DNA from: a virus
IMG/VR virus record: IMGVR_UViG_3300042874_000121
Coordinates: 1 to 31,939 of that record
Reading direction: 5' to 3' (one strand)
Length of the DNA: 31,939 bases
In this document: in pieces, positions 12,140 to 22,900 of the stretch
How positions within the stretch are numbered: position 1 is the first letter of the stretch
Layout of the letters: each line of letters starts with the position of its first letter
Notes under the pieces: generated by a model
Told to the model about the DNA's origin: nothing
Databases searched by the model: none
What the model saw: the letters and a program-made list of their open reading frames with translations, nothing else
Translations under genes and position numbers: made by a program

Positions 12140-14335
12140 ATGGCTTTAAGATCATCTGGAGTTTCTAAATCTAGTATCATATCAAAATTTAACTCGTCTA
12201 ATTCTAATGCTTTAGCGTACAAACAAGCTGCTGAAGATTATGCATACTCTAACGGCCAAATATTACCTGCCGACTATCTTGATATTTTAAACAAAAGAGC
12301 TAAGACTGCCGCTCGTGGCACAACTGCCAGCCTTGCTGTCAAAAAGAAGATAGATTCTGTGAAAAACGATGTTTCCATAGGAGCAATTGAAGACCAAATC
12401 AGACGTGGAGATAAAGACCCGATGGATATAATTCCTTTGCTTGATGAGAAAATTAGAAATGAAGGAATCCAGGAAGGGACACCAGCCTATAATGACATTT
12501 TGAACAAAGCCGTCCAGGCTAATGACGATTCTATTAAGAGAAGAATCTCTATGGCCAAAGACAAGTGGACACAAGACTCAGAGCGTGATCGAGGCATGGC
12601 AGACGAAACCTATTTATCCACCGTGCAGGAGCTAATTGGGGGAATCCAAAATAATTTTAGTAGATCCAGTCTTGTAAATGATCTGGGATCTTTTGTCCAA
12701 GATGCACAGAAAAGACAAGTTGATGACCAAATTGCTGCTATTAGAAGAAATTTCCGAGAGACTGGGGCTGACCAAACAGCCGCAGGTAAAAGGGCTTATG
12801 CTGAAACTCTTTATGGTTATTCACAGCAACTAAGAGAGGCTGGTCTTAATGAAAAAGCTGATCAGGTTTATGACCAATACCTAAGTGCTAACGAATCTTA
12901 TACCAACTCTCTTAAGGGAGAGGGTGGAAAATCTCTTAGAAGTGAGGTTTCTACTCTGACTAATGAGCTTCAATCTACGCCTCCACGCAATAAAGAAGAA
13001 TATAAAGAAAAATACGAACAACTTTTACAGGCCAAAAAGGAGCTGGCTCAGTATTACTACCGATCTGGTGATGATAGAGCTGATACAGTAGCAGATGATT
13101 TAATGGGCATGGGCTACAATCCAGATACTGACAAGTTCGATCCAGCAATTATAGACGAAAGAAGAAGAAACGGGGTTTCTGTTTCTGATAATGCGATAAG
13201 AAGAACCGCAGTTGAAAATATGTACACTGGTGAGGGCGGACAAGCACCAGAAAGAGGCATGACCGTTCCAGTTATGGAAGATGGGGTTCTTAAATTCAAA
13301 ACAATCACTGGTGCGCCACAGGTAGGAACAACACCAGACGGCCGAGACCTTTACGATGTTCAATTTGAGGGACTTCGTGTAACCGACAAAGACAAAAACA
13401 ACACAGAATTTGAAAGAGATGGTTACGTTCAGGACGAAGACGGAGTTTGGTATAAAATTATGAAAGAAACAAAACCAAACGGACAAAAGATTTTCTACAT
13501 CAACAATAAATATAGTGACAAAAAGACTGATAAGAATATTGGCTTTAGCGCAGACGGAACAGCTGCCCTTCTTCCAGAGCAACAGTTCGGAGCTAAAGAT
13601 GGCAAGGTATATTACCGAGAACAGGCTGAAAATGGTGGCTGGAACTTCAAAGAATATGACTCTACTACTGGTCTTCTAAATGATGTTGACTACAAGAAAG
13701 TAGATTCTGCCACTGGCATGGGTGTTACCAAAGTTTTAGAAGGAAGTCAAAACCCAGAAGATAACGCCATAATCACTAAAGCAATTCCAGGGTCATCTGG
13801 CGGCGGTGGCGGATGGGGTATGGAACCAGTCGAAAAGAAAAAACTAAACTCGTTGGTAGATGTAGCAAGGGTGGCAGAGAAAACACCAGAACAAATTGAA
13901 GCAGAGAAACTTCAAATACAGAAAGCTGAGGCACTTAAACCAGTAGTTGCTAAAGTAAATGAGCAAATATCACAAGCGCAGGTAAACCCAATGGCACAGG
14001 GAGCAGCACCAGCTCAAAAATCCGTAGCAACTGCTATCACTCCACAGAAAATAAATGCTACCCAAACAGGGATCTACAAAACAGCTGCTAACCCAGTTGC
14101 AGCCGCTTCAGTTGGAGGATTAAACCAGTTCGGAAACGCCAATGAAGTATCTTATGATGGAAACGTAATCAAAAGAAGGTCTGGAGACGGAGGCTGGAAC
14201 TTCTTTGTTAAGGATTTAAAGGGTCAGGAATTGGCCATAGATATAACCAAGGCCTCTCAGTATAGCAAAAAATCAGAGCAAGAACTTGCTTCTGGAAGCA
14301 ACAACCCATCTGACAAAACTAAATACGGTCTTTAA
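12140..14335 (+). CDS. Large virion-associated protein of unknown fold (731 aa)
   Basis: AAGGA lies just before the ATG, 8 nt after the portal stop. The product is hydrophilic and very long for this position. Residues 1-330 are charged helices with heptad-like stretches (likely coiled coil), 340-560 are beta-rich (VPVMEDGVLKFKTITG; DGVWYKIMKETKPNG; DGKVYYREQ; WNFKEYDSTTG), and there is a glycine-rich hinge around residue 554. The C-terminus is Ala/Gln-rich with a last beta module (GNVIKRRSGDGGWNFFV). No enzymatic motif is seen. With its neighbour it may form an internal head/ejection complex in which the two proteins are expelled into the cell; this is inference from size and position. Confidence 0.55.
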   Translation: MALRSSGVSKSSIISKFNSSNSNALAYKQAAEDYAYSNGQILPADYLDILNKRAKTAARGTTASLAVKKKIDSVKNDVSIGAIEDQIRRGDKDPMDIIPLLDEKIRNEGIQEGTPAYNDILNKAVQANDDSIKRRISMAKDKWTQDSERDRGMADETYLSTVQELIGGIQNNFSRSSLVNDLGSFVQDAQKRQVDDQIAAIRRNFRETGADQTAAGKRAYAETLYGYSQQLREAGLNEKADQVYDQYLSANESYTNSLKGEGGKSLRSEVSTLTNELQSTPPRNKEEYKEKYEQLLQAKKELAQYYYRSGDDRADTVADDLMGMGYNPDTDKFDPAIIDERRRNGVSVSDNAIRRTAVENMYTGEGGQAPERGMTVPVMEDGVLKFKTITGAPQVGTTPDGRDLYDVQFEGLRVTDKDKNNTEFERDGYVQDEDGVWYKIMKETKPNGQKIFYINNKYSDKKTDKNIGFSADGTAALLPEQQFGAKDGKVYYREQAENGGWNFKEYDSTTGLLNDVDYKKVDSATGMGVTKVLEGSQNPEDNAIITKAIPGSSGGGGGWGMEPVEKKKLNSLVDVARVAEKTPEQIEAEKLQIQKAEALKPVVAKVNEQISQAQVNPMAQGAAPAQKSVATAITPQKINATQTGIYKTAANPVAAASVGGLNQFGNANEVSYDGNVIKRRSGDGGWNFFVKDLKGQELAIDITKASQYSKKSEQELASGSNNPSDKTKYGL

Positions 14336-14343
14336 GGAGGAAA

Positions 14344-17300
14344 ATGGTAATAGTCGTCGCAGACCCAAGTAAACGGTCAGCTAACACCGTACGGTCTATG
14401 AGTTTTGGTGCTCCAAGCGCTGAGGCTGCCAAACCGTCTTTCCTGCAAAAAGCTGGAATGAAATCGCTAGACACCCTTGACTTTATAACAAGCAACCTAG
14501 GAAGACTTGGTTATGCTGGCGCAAGCATGGCAAAAGCAGCAACTGATAAAAAATCAGATTCTTTTGTTGATATTTTGAAAGCTGGTGGCAAGGGATTGGC
14601 GCTTAAGGAAAAGATCGGTTATGACGAGGTTCTTGGAAATATTGGAATGAAGGACAGCAAAACAAGAAAAGGGTTAGGGTTTGGTCTTGATATTTTACTA
14701 GATTTAACAACATATATAGGTGGAGTAGGTGCAGCTAGTAAAATTGCCAAAGCTGGTGGTACTGGAGCAAGACTGCTAACAAAAGCTGGAAACAAGGCCT
14801 TTGCCAAAACAACGGAGAGAATCGCGGCCAACATGATCTCAGACGCTGGGGCAAAACTAACCAAAGCTGAGGCGATGAACTTGGCTCGCAAGAGCGCTGA
14901 GAAGGTTATAAACCGAGCAATCGACACTTCTCCAGAATACGCCAAAAAGTATTTAGAAAAGGGCGGATTGAAATTTGGGAGAATAGAGGCTTTTGGTAAA
15001 ACCATATCCGAGGGAGTGTCTATTCCAGGAACAGCCAAATTCTACGATATTGTTGGAGAGGCAGGAAATACCCTTAAAAAGAAATACGGTGGCTTGATAG
15101 CAAGAGATAATAAGATAATTGGAGACCTCAATTTTGAAAGAGCACAACAGCGCTCAAGAGACTTGTTGCACAGTGACCACAACCGTTTTGAAGACATGAT
15201 TGTCAATAACCCAATCATGAAATTACCAAAAGACGCAATGCAAAAAGTCACAACGGCGATTGAAGATGGAACCTGGAGGTCGCTCAAGGGCGAAGAATAC
15301 GATGCAGCTCTAGGATGGAAGAAGTTGCAAAAGAACGTCATCACTTATTTGAGAGAGAGTGGTGTTCCAATCAAGGTAATAGATAATTACATCACCCACA
15401 TTTATAAAAATGCTGATATTGCAGATACCAAACTATCAAGAGCAAAAGATGGCGTTACTATCACAGACCAATTTACCAAACAAAGACAATACAGGACCCT
15501 AAAAGATGCTGTTGCCAATGATCTTGAACCAGAGTATGACCTTGTAAAACTCGCAGAAGCCAGAATATCATCAGCGGTCAGGGCTGCCAACAGAACTAAG
15601 TTTTTAAGAGAAGTAGGTAGAGATTTTGGCATCCCAGAAACAGTTTTGCAGCAAGTCGAAAAAGACCTACCTCTTAATGTTGATTTTAACAAAAAATTAT
15701 CAGCCAGAATGGCGAAGAATAAGGCCGAAATTGCGGCTCTAGAGTCGTCAAGGGCAGGGAAAACAGCTAAGGAGTTAGTTAAAATTGATAGCAGAATAGA
15801 AAAGCTTTCAACAAAGAAATTCAGGGAAGCAAAGAACATAACAAAAAATATAGTCAAAAAAATAGACAATCCAGAGTTAGATAATGCAACTGTTCCACTT
15901 CAAAGAGTCGATGTCAAAGAGCTTGAAGGCAAGATGGTACCAAAGCACTTTGTCGAATACATTAAAGAGATGGACGCCAAGGTATTTAATGACGAGAAAA
16001 TAAGCAAGGCCCTGCAAAACTACGACGCAGTTCAAAATTTCTATAAATCCCAACTAACAGTGATGCACTTTCCGTTTCATGTCAGAAATTACCTGTCAAA
16101 TATAATGCAAAACACTCTTGATATTGGTTTGATGCAGACGCTTAATCCCAAGATAAATTTTTGGTCTAATGATATTTTAATTGGAAGGAACCTAGATAGA
16201 ACAATTAAGGTCGGGGATTCAAAATATACTCTTAGAGAGATAAAAGAGATGGCTAACGACCTTGGAGTTATGGGCAGCCCTGGTTATTTCGATGTTCAAG
16301 GTAAGGCGAGCAAGATAAATGTTGGTCGCAGAGTCGGTAGCTACATCGAGAACGAAGCTAGGATAACAAGCTTTATTGCTAACATTGTTAGGAGCGGAGA
16401 CCCAGTAACAGCAGCAGAGAGGACAAAAAAATTTCTGTTCGATTACAATAACATTTCAAACTTCGAAAAATCTGTTGTTAAAAGATTTATACCTTTCTGG
16501 ACATGGCCTAGCAAAAACTTCGCCCTAATGGCTAGCCAGATTGTAACCAATCCAGGAAAAATAAATGCTTTTGGAAAGATATATTCTGGATCAAAGACTG
16601 GAACAGAGGGAGAGTGGCTCAAAAATCAGTTTACAGTCAACATCGGCGGAGATAAATACCTTTATGGATTTGGGGTTCCCCTTGAAAGTTTTGCTAAACA
16701 ACTAAACAATCCAATAAGAGAAACAGTACTAATGTTAAACCCAATCGCCAAGGGGCTTATAGAGTTTGGCTCTGGGACCGACACTTTTACTGGGAAAAAA
16801 CTTGAAGACATGGGGGAAAAAGGTACTGATATTCTCAGGATTATACCAGAAAGCATTAGAGAGAAATTTGGTATCTTCACTGTAACCAGAAAAGACAAAG
16901 ATGGGACAGAATATACCAAGGTGCGAGTACACCCATACATGGCTCATTTCTTAAGAAGTTTACCGACGTCTCGGTACTCCACTAATGTCGGTAAGATAGC
17001 CGATGAAAGGCAATCAGTGTTTGAGAAAAGCCTGGCCCTAACAACTGGAATGAATGTTGCCACCTATAGCCCTACCGATGTCTATTTAGAGCTTGAAAAA
17101 AAGTATAAAGAGGATGCCGCCAAGCCAATGATTTCAAAGGGATATATCAAAAAGAGCGAATATGGCACTTATTACCGAGACAAAAAAGTCTCAATGACAG
17201 ATGACGAGCTTAAAGCTGTTGCAGAAGTACTTAAAATTCTTAATACTAGCTATGTCAAAGATCAGGGAATATCTCAGGAGTCCAGAGAAACCAAACCGCT

Positions 17301-17373
17301 TCAAAAATCTCCATATTCTCGGTCTTCTAAATTAGAAGAGATGAAGAAATCTATCTACAAGAAAAAAATATAA
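14344..17373 (+). CDS. Very large internal virion/ejection-type protein (1009 aa)
   Basis: AAGGAGG precedes the ATG. The N-terminus is Ala/Gly-rich with amphipathic segments (residues about 110-160: LGFGLDILLDLTTYIGG, then AASKIAKAGGTGARLL), followed by a long helical charged centre. Two phage-typical anchor motifs occur near residues 575 and 715: MHFPFHVRNYLSNIMQ and RFIPFWTWPSKNFALMA. Proteins with such IPFxTWxxKN segments sit next to portals in diverse phages and are usually labelled minor structural protein. Hydrophobic/amphipathic helices would suit membrane passage during DNA ejection. It shows no protease or lysozyme motif. Confidence 0.6.
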   Translation: MVIVVADPSKRSANTVRSMSFGAPSAEAAKPSFLQKAGMKSLDTLDFITSNLGRLGYAGASMAKAATDKKSDSFVDILKAGGKGLALKEKIGYDEVLGNIGMKDSKTRKGLGFGLDILLDLTTYIGGVGAASKIAKAGGTGARLLTKAGNKAFAKTTERIAANMISDAGAKLTKAEAMNLARKSAEKVINRAIDTSPEYAKKYLEKGGLKFGRIEAFGKTISEGVSIPGTAKFYDIVGEAGNTLKKKYGGLIARDNKIIGDLNFERAQQRSRDLLHSDHNRFEDMIVNNPIMKLPKDAMQKVTTAIEDGTWRSLKGEEYDAALGWKKLQKNVITYLRESGVPIKVIDNYITHIYKNADIADTKLSRAKDGVTITDQFTKQRQYRTLKDAVANDLEPEYDLVKLAEARISSAVRAANRTKFLREVGRDFGIPETVLQQVEKDLPLNVDFNKKLSARMAKNKAEIAALESSRAGKTAKELVKIDSRIEKLSTKKFREAKNITKNIVKKIDNPELDNATVPLQRVDVKELEGKMVPKHFVEYIKEMDAKVFNDEKISKALQNYDAVQNFYKSQLTVMHFPFHVRNYLSNIMQNTLDIGLMQTLNPKINFWSNDILIGRNLDRTIKVGDSKYTLREIKEMANDLGVMGSPGYFDVQGKASKINVGRRVGSYIENEARITSFIANIVRSGDPVTAAERTKKFLFDYNNISNFEKSVVKRFIPFWTWPSKNFALMASQIVTNPGKINAFGKIYSGSKTGTEGEWLKNQFTVNIGGDKYLYGFGVPLESFAKQLNNPIRETVLMLNPIAKGLIEFGSGTDTFTGKKLEDMGEKGTDILRIIPESIREKFGIFTVTRKDKDGTEYTKVRVHPYMAHFLRSLPTSRYSTNVGKIADERQSVFEKSLALTTGMNVATYSPTDVYLELEKKYKEDAAKPMISKGYIKKSEYGTYYRDKKVSMTDDELKAVAEVLKILNTSYVKDQGISQESRETKPLQKSPYSRSSKLEEMKKSIYKKKI

Positions 17374-17398
17374 TTCTATTCCCAATTGCATACGATTT

Positions 17399-17436
17399 TT
17401 GTTCTAATATGTTTAGATACATATTTTAGTGTATCT
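17399..17436 (+). promoter_or_regulatory. Possible internal promoter and palindrome before scaffold
   Basis: TTGTTC (17399-17404), a 17-nt spacer and TATTTT (17422-17427) form a weak promoter. A 7-bp inverted repeat AGATACA/TGTATCT (17415-17421, 17430-17436) overlaps it. The 133-nt gap could allow separate control of scaffold and capsid. Confidence 0.35.
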
Positions 17437-17506
17437 CCGACACAATTTATCGGCAACTAATCCAATCGCTGATCCCTCCAGCGCAATAAAATGGGAAGGA
17501 GATAAA

Positions 17507-18136
17507 ATGCCAGAGGAAACAATCCCTCAAACTCAGACTCCAGCTGAGAACCAAAATGGAGAAGGTACAGTTGTGGCCCCAGAAACACAACAAGGTGGAC
17601 CGTCTGATGAATTTAAGATGAAGCGTCTCGAACAGGAAAGAAATGAGATAGCTGAGAAACTTCAACGCTTGGAAGCAAAAAGAAAAGCCCAAGAAGAAGC
17701 AAGCCTTACACCAGAAGAAAGGTTTACCAGCGAACAGGAAAGTTTTTACAGAGACAAAACCAGTGAGACAATCACAAAGGAATTGTCTAAGGAAATCGAG
17801 AAGTTGCCTAAACCGCTTCAAGATAGAATAAAAGCCGACCCGTTCAACACCGCTTGGCTTGACGAAAAGACTTTAGAATTTGAACTGTATGGCGTAAATG
17901 CCGAAGACCCAAAAGCTAAGTACGAAGCCGTTAAGAAAGCAGCTCTGAAATCAATCCCTGAATTTGTCGCGGGATTTGGCACAGAGGCAGCTCCAGCTGC
18001 AAAACAAGAGGAAAGTTTTGGCACTAACCCTCCAGTTTCACAAGGTAACGCCATGACAGGCGGTCGTGATTACGCTCAAATGTCAGACGATGAACTAAGG
18101 AAATTGAGTGCTGCCATGAAGGGTTCGATAATCTAA
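17507..18136 (+). CDS. Scaffolding protein
   Basis: A 209-residue acidic protein directly before the capsid gene. The first 35 residues are disordered (Pro/Gln/Glu/Thr). Residues about 36-70 form a strong coiled coil (FKMKRLEQERNEIAEKLQ...). The middle is helical, and the C-terminus is Gly/Pro-rich, ending in a short basic helix (MSDDELRKLSAAMKG) that suits capsid binding. This is the usual scaffold design: coiled-coil dimer plus C-terminal contact helix, removed before or during DNA packaging. The start at 17507 has AAGGAG nearby; reading upstream to 17429 would add 26 residues without a ribosome site. Confidence 0.8.
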   Translation: MPEETIPQTQTPAENQNGEGTVVAPETQQGGPSDEFKMKRLEQERNEIAEKLQRLEAKRKAQEEASLTPEERFTSEQESFYRDKTSETITKELSKEIEKLPKPLQDRIKADPFNTAWLDEKTLEFELYGVNAEDPKAKYEAVKKAALKSIPEFVAGFGTEAAPAAKQEESFGTNPPVSQGNAMTGGRDYAQMSDDELRKLSAAMKGSII

Positions 18137-18147
18137 TTAAAATTAAC

Positions 18148-18179
18148 GGAGGGGATGCTTTAAAAGCTCCCACTATCAA
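18148..18179 (+). promoter_or_regulatory. Capsid ribosome site bridged by a stem-loop
   Basis: The only Shine-Dalgarno (GGAG, 18148-18151) lies 28 nt from the capsid ATG, too far to work directly. Between them GGGA-t-GCTT (18152-18160) pairs with AAGC-TCCC (18164-18171), an 8-bp stem with one bulge. Folding leaves 8 nt (ACTATCAA) between stem and ATG, an ideal effective spacing. Confidence 0.6.
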
Positions 18180-19205
18180 ATGGCAGAAATGACCAGATCA
18201 ACAAACACCGTCGAAATCGACAGCGTTTTAGAGATCAGACAAATCCTAGCTATGGCTAGATCAAACTTCTTCTACACCCAATTCGGTCGAGAAGATGCGT
18301 TCCAAGAGAGACAGGGTAACACTATCAAATGGTATACTCGCTCAGGTTTAACAGCTCAAACAGCTGCTATCGCTGATGTCCCTGCTGCTAAGAAAAGCAC
18401 AATTTCACACACTGCTATCACAGCCAACTTGGCTATGTACGGCAATGACTCTACTTTGACAGAGGCACTTCAAGTAACTTCAGTTCTTGATCTTGCTGCT
18501 GGCATTAAAGAGGAAATGGCTTACAACGCTGGCGATTCTATCGATACTGTTGTAAGAGACACTTTACTTGCAGTTGGTTCAGGTATCACTCATTTGTTTG
18601 CAAACGGCAAAACTTCAGCTTCGATCACATCTGCTGATGTTGCAACTGTTTCTGACTTCCAAGACATCGCAACTGTAATGAAAAATGCTAAAGTCCCTAT
18701 GGTTAAACATCCAGGTTCAGGCCGAAATGTTTATGTAGCCATCATCACTCCAAAAGTTGAAAACGCCTTAATGAAAGACACAACCTTCAAGCAAATGTCT
18801 CAGTTTGGTAATCAGACAAAATACTGGCAAGGTGAAATCGGAACAATTCTTGACATTTGTTTCGTAGTTTCTACTAACGTTACAACTTACACTTTCAACT
18901 CCATCGCTTGTGAGAAATCACTTATCGTTGGCCGAGATGCTTACGGTGTAGCTGCAATGCCAAAAGGCACAGGTGGTTCTATCCCTACTCCTTCAGTCGG
19001 ATTTGCAGACAACCAGAACTGGACTCAGGACAAAGTTAACTCAATGTTCAGACTTGACATCACTCCACCTCTTGGTGGCCCAAGTGATCCTCATAAAGTA
19101 TTGACGACTGTTGCTTGGACTGCATACTTTGCACACAAGATCCTACAGCCTACTTTCATGAGAACATACGTTACATCATCTGTTCTTACTTCTAGCTTCT
19201 CTTAA
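18180..19205 (+). CDS. Major capsid protein, N4-gp56 family type
   Basis: A 341-residue HK97-fold capsid subunit. The N-terminal GNTIKWYTRSGLT and ITANLAMYGNDSTLTEAL, then a helix with DSIDTVVRDTLL, and later YVAIITPKVENALMKDTTF with YWQGEIGTILDICFVVSTN follow the motif order I know from the N4-gp56 major capsid family, which includes many short-tailed phages. The middle insertion is small, the length is normal, and no maturation-protease site is obvious. It follows scaffold by 43 nt, with the unusual hairpin-bridged ribosome site. Composition is less AT-rich and codons are more uniform than in neighbours, as expected for a highly expressed gene. Confidence 0.85.
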   Translation: MAEMTRSTNTVEIDSVLEIRQILAMARSNFFYTQFGREDAFQERQGNTIKWYTRSGLTAQTAAIADVPAAKKSTISHTAITANLAMYGNDSTLTEALQVTSVLDLAAGIKEEMAYNAGDSIDTVVRDTLLAVGSGITHLFANGKTSASITSADVATVSDFQDIATVMKNAKVPMVKHPGSGRNVYVAIITPKVENALMKDTTFKQMSQFGNQTKYWQGEIGTILDICFVVSTNVTTYTFNSIACEKSLIVGRDAYGVAAMPKGTGGSIPTPSVGFADNQNWTQDKVNSMFRLDITPPLGGPSDPHKVLTTVAWTAYFAHKILQPTFMRTYVTSSVLTSSFS

Positions 19206-19219
19206 GAGATATTAACGCC

Positions 19220-19254
19220 TAGATATGGAGGCTCCTAACGGGGCTTCCTATCTA
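19220..19254 (+). terminator. Strong hairpin after the capsid gene
   Basis: TAGATA and GGAGGCTCC (19220-19236) pair with GGGGCTTCC and TATCTA (19240-19254), about 15 bp with two G-U pairs and one bulge around a TAAC loop. There is no T-run afterwards, so it may attenuate transcription or protect the capsid mRNA 3' end rather than fully terminate. Confidence 0.6.
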
Positions 19255-19276
19255 AGTATTAAAACGGGAAATGCAG

Positions 19277-19918
19277 ATGAACGACGATAACCGCAAAACC
19301 GTAAGCGACAGGAACTTTTCAGTCAGCCTGTTGGAAAACCTCAAGACGTTTCTTGCGAGGTTATTTTCTGATTTAGTCAGAAACCTAAAAATCATTTCTT
19401 GGAATGTCCGAGTTGAAAACCAGATAGAGATTCCAAGAGAAATGACAATATCTAATCAAATAGACCCGAGGCCAGAATTGATGGCGGCGATTCAGGCCGT
19501 TAAAGAGATTCCAGAAATAGATCTCTCCCCAGTAGTAGCAGCCATCCAAGCGCTTGTAGAAAAGCCAGAATCAGAATACCCAGAGCAAGATGACTCAATG
19601 GTGGTTGAAGCTATAAAATGCGTGGAAACAGCCATACAGAGCCTACCATGTACCAAAGAAGTTGATATGTCTTCGGTAGAAGACAAGCTGAATAAACTTA
19701 TTGATATAATGACTCCCAAGCCGCTGCCAAAAATGGAAATGCCAAAAGCTGTGAAGATGCCAGTTTGGCTATCGGAAGAGTGTGTTTACAATAAAGACGA
19801 GGAACTAATTTCTGTTATCAACCACTACGACACGATGGATATTATCGAGGAAAAACAGGAAATACTGAAAGACGGACTCTGGAGGAAAATATGGACTCGG
19901 CGTGAGGTCAAAGTATGA
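19277..19918 (+). CDS. Hypothetical virion-region protein (213 aa)
   Basis: GGGA precedes the ATG at 19277 at a suitable distance; ATG 19271, two codons upstream and in frame, is an alternative. The protein begins with a basic amphipathic segment (SVSLLENLKTFLARLFSDLVRNLK, split here by charge), then has an acidic helical centre with repeats of the AIQAxxExPE type (MAAIQAVKEIPEIDLS, VVAAIQALVEKPES, VEAIKCVETAIQSL). That is three imperfect copies suggesting a coiled-coil stalk. The C-terminus is mixed beta. It may link capsid and fibre or be a head decoration; neither is proven. Confidence 0.5.
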   Translation: MNDDNRKTVSDRNFSVSLLENLKTFLARLFSDLVRNLKIISWNVRVENQIEIPREMTISNQIDPRPELMAAIQAVKEIPEIDLSPVVAAIQALVEKPESEYPEQDDSMVVEAIKCVETAIQSLPCTKEVDMSSVEDKLNKLIDIMTPKPLPKMEMPKAVKMPVWLSEECVYNKDEELISVINHYDTMDIIEEKQEILKDGLWRKIWTRREVKV

Positions 19919-22900
19919 GCAGCGTAGTCCAGCACGAACAAGAGCACGATAAATTGAATCTCGACAAAAGTATCGAGAAGAAAATTAAACGTGCCATAGA
20001 TAAAATCCCCAAACAACAGTCATTCGGAGGTGGAGGTGGAGTTGAGGAAGCTCCTACTGACGGTAAAACCTATGGCAGAAATAAGGGCAAGTGGACCGAG
20101 GTAACTGAAAGCACTGGCGGCGGTGCTGTCGATTCTGTCAATGGTGAAACTGGAGTAGTAGTTTTAGATGCTGCTGATGTTGGAGCGGAATCCGCTGGAG
20201 CTGTATCAACTCATGAAACTACTTACGACCACGATTTAATCGCTACCGCACTTCAAGAGGAAGCCGATCCCTTTTTGATGTCGCTTGGCGACGATATGCT
20301 GGACTTTTCTGGCATGGTTGACCCTGATAACTTAACTGTTTCATACGATAGTTCTACTCGAAAAATAACCGTAACTCACTCATCTGGCACAATTGAGTAC
20401 TATTTTCGTAATCAGAAAAAAACTCTATCTAGTCCTTGGGTTTCTTCTGCTCACGATGACACTAATGGTATGTGGTTTTTGTATAGTACCGACGGCACTA
20501 ATTTCGCTTGGTCAACTACTCCTTGGGTCTTTCATCACACAATGATTGCCTATGTTAATTATGGGGCAACTGATAAATGGGCGCAAAGAGAAAACCACGG
20601 CTTAATGCCTTGGCAAAATCATACCCAAGAACACGACCTCGATGGCACATACCGCAAATCAGGCGGAGGACTAACCGCTGGGACATACGCTCTGCAATCT
20701 GACGCAGATGCCGATATTACAATGGGGTTTGATGAAGCGCTAGTCAAAGATGAAGACCTATCAACCACTATCCCTGCCTGGACACAGGGAACATATACCA
20801 CTATTAGGCTCTCGGGCAGTGCCGTAGCCACTTTTGACACCACCGCCACACTTCCGTACCGAGTAACTGGAACATACCCAAATTACAACTCTGTAACTGG
20901 CGTAACTTGGGGTGAAACCGAAATGGCAAACGGTGACTATTTCAATGTCTATCAAATCCTCTTACCTGCTACCTCCGACACTGACTCTCAAAAATACCGA
21001 GTTTTACTTCTACAACCACAGGCTAAGTTTTCTACAAAAGCAGGAGCAGAAGCTGAGGATTTTCGTTCTCTTAATCTGGGAAATCTCACCAATTTGTCGC
21101 CTGAGTTCGTAGCCTATGTCCGCCTTACATTCCGTTTGAGTGCTTCCTATGTCTCAACTGGCAAAGCTCGTATCGAGTCAATTTCATACTTAACAGGTTC
21201 GAGACAGTCCCAGGTTGCGGTCAATGGATTTACTCCAACCGATCACTCATCTTTGACTGGTAGAAGCGAGCTTGACCAGCACCCTATTGGGGCTATCACT
21301 GACTTACAGACAAGTTTAGATGCCAAAGTCGCTAAAACTGGCGGCACAATGACTGGTAAACTGACCCTTGACTCTCCTCCGCTTTCGCAATCCGATGAAG
21401 TATTTACAGGTACAGGACTTGATGACTGTGATATTGCAGGTTCATACACTACTGTTGATGGTGAAGACGCTACTTTTGATGTTGAAATTGAAAGTGTACA
21501 AACTGGCACGGAACTTCTCGCAAATCCTGATTTTGAAACCACTCCTGCGACTGGCGGTGGCAGTACTGGTAACTATTCAACTACTGTTGCTCGCACAACC
21601 AATGTGGCAACTGTTGTTTTTGCTACACCTCATTTACTCGCAAATAACGATGTTGTGACTCTAACGGCTTTTACAGACACTACTTTCAACGGAACTAACA
21701 AAGTTGTAACCGTCGTCAACTCAACTACTATCACTTACGCTTCGACTGGTACTAATAAAGCCACGACTGCTGATACGACTGGTCGTTTGTCAACTGATGT
21801 CTTTTCGTCTTGGTCAGAAGTAAACGGAAATGGTCAAGTCTTTTTAGACACCTCAGCTCCGCAAACTGGTTCTAACTGCGTTGGGATAATTACTGGTGCT
21901 TCTTCTTCGTCTTCAATCTACCAACAACCGACAGTCGTACCTTACAGACAATACACCGCTACTTTTTATGCCAAAGGAGATGGAACTTACGCAGGTAGAT
22001 ATGAAATTTACGATGTTACTAATGCCGTTTCGATTACTGGTGTTATCACAACTGGCGTGACGGCTAATTCGTGGACGCAAGTCACTAAAACTGTGATCGC
22101 TCCAGCAGGTTGTGTTTCGATACGTTTAAGATTTTATTCTTCTGCTACAACTGGGGTAACAGTTTACTTTGATAACGCTACACTTCAACAAGACTCCGAC
22201 ACCTTTAAATGGCGTAAAAATGATGAGGACTACGCAATCCTACCAATCACAGGTGCTGCTCAAACTCTTAAAGAAGGAATTACCGCTACTTTCGGAGCAA
22301 CTACTGGTCATACCGTTGGGGATAAGTGGTCAATTTCAATAGACTTTTCAGATGCTCTCGAACTTCGAGGAGTTGATGACGCTACTTTGGCGACCTTAAA
22401 AGCAGATGGTTCTTTGATAACAGAAGGTATGATACGCAGAAAGTACTCTGAAACTGACATATATCCAAACGGAAATTCTGGGGCTTCAAAGACAATAGAT
22501 CTAAAAAATGGCGAGTATCAGTCAATAATTTTAACGGCTGCGACGGTCAACCTTTCATTTTTAATGACCGAAAAATACACCGAAACTCATTTACTTGTCT
22601 ACCAAGATGCTACTGGTGGGCGTATTTTAGATGCGTTTGTAAAATATTCAAATCAATTCTTATCGGCTTCCGATGTCGATACAACCAATAACTGTATTAC
22701 AGTTGACGCAGATATTCCAACTGGTGAAAGATGCCGCTTGTGGACTGGAACTGCTCCTACTGGGCTTGTAGTGGCAACCACGCCAAACGATGCTTCAACT
22801 TATTGGACTATCAGGTATTCTGCGACTCAGGTTCAATTTGCCGCCAGTCCAGCAAATGCAATGGCTGGAACTGCGATTGACCTTACAGCCGTTGGTTCAG

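Noticed and set aside
13100-15869. Long antisense frames under the virion genes (13100-13582, 14619-15038, 15402-15869)
   Set aside because: They lie wholly opposite clear structural genes, lack ribosome sites and have shadow-like composition.
17429-17506. Upstream start for the scaffold protein
   Set aside because: It has no ribosome site and would read through a promoter/palindrome-like stretch; AAGGAG precedes ATG 17507.
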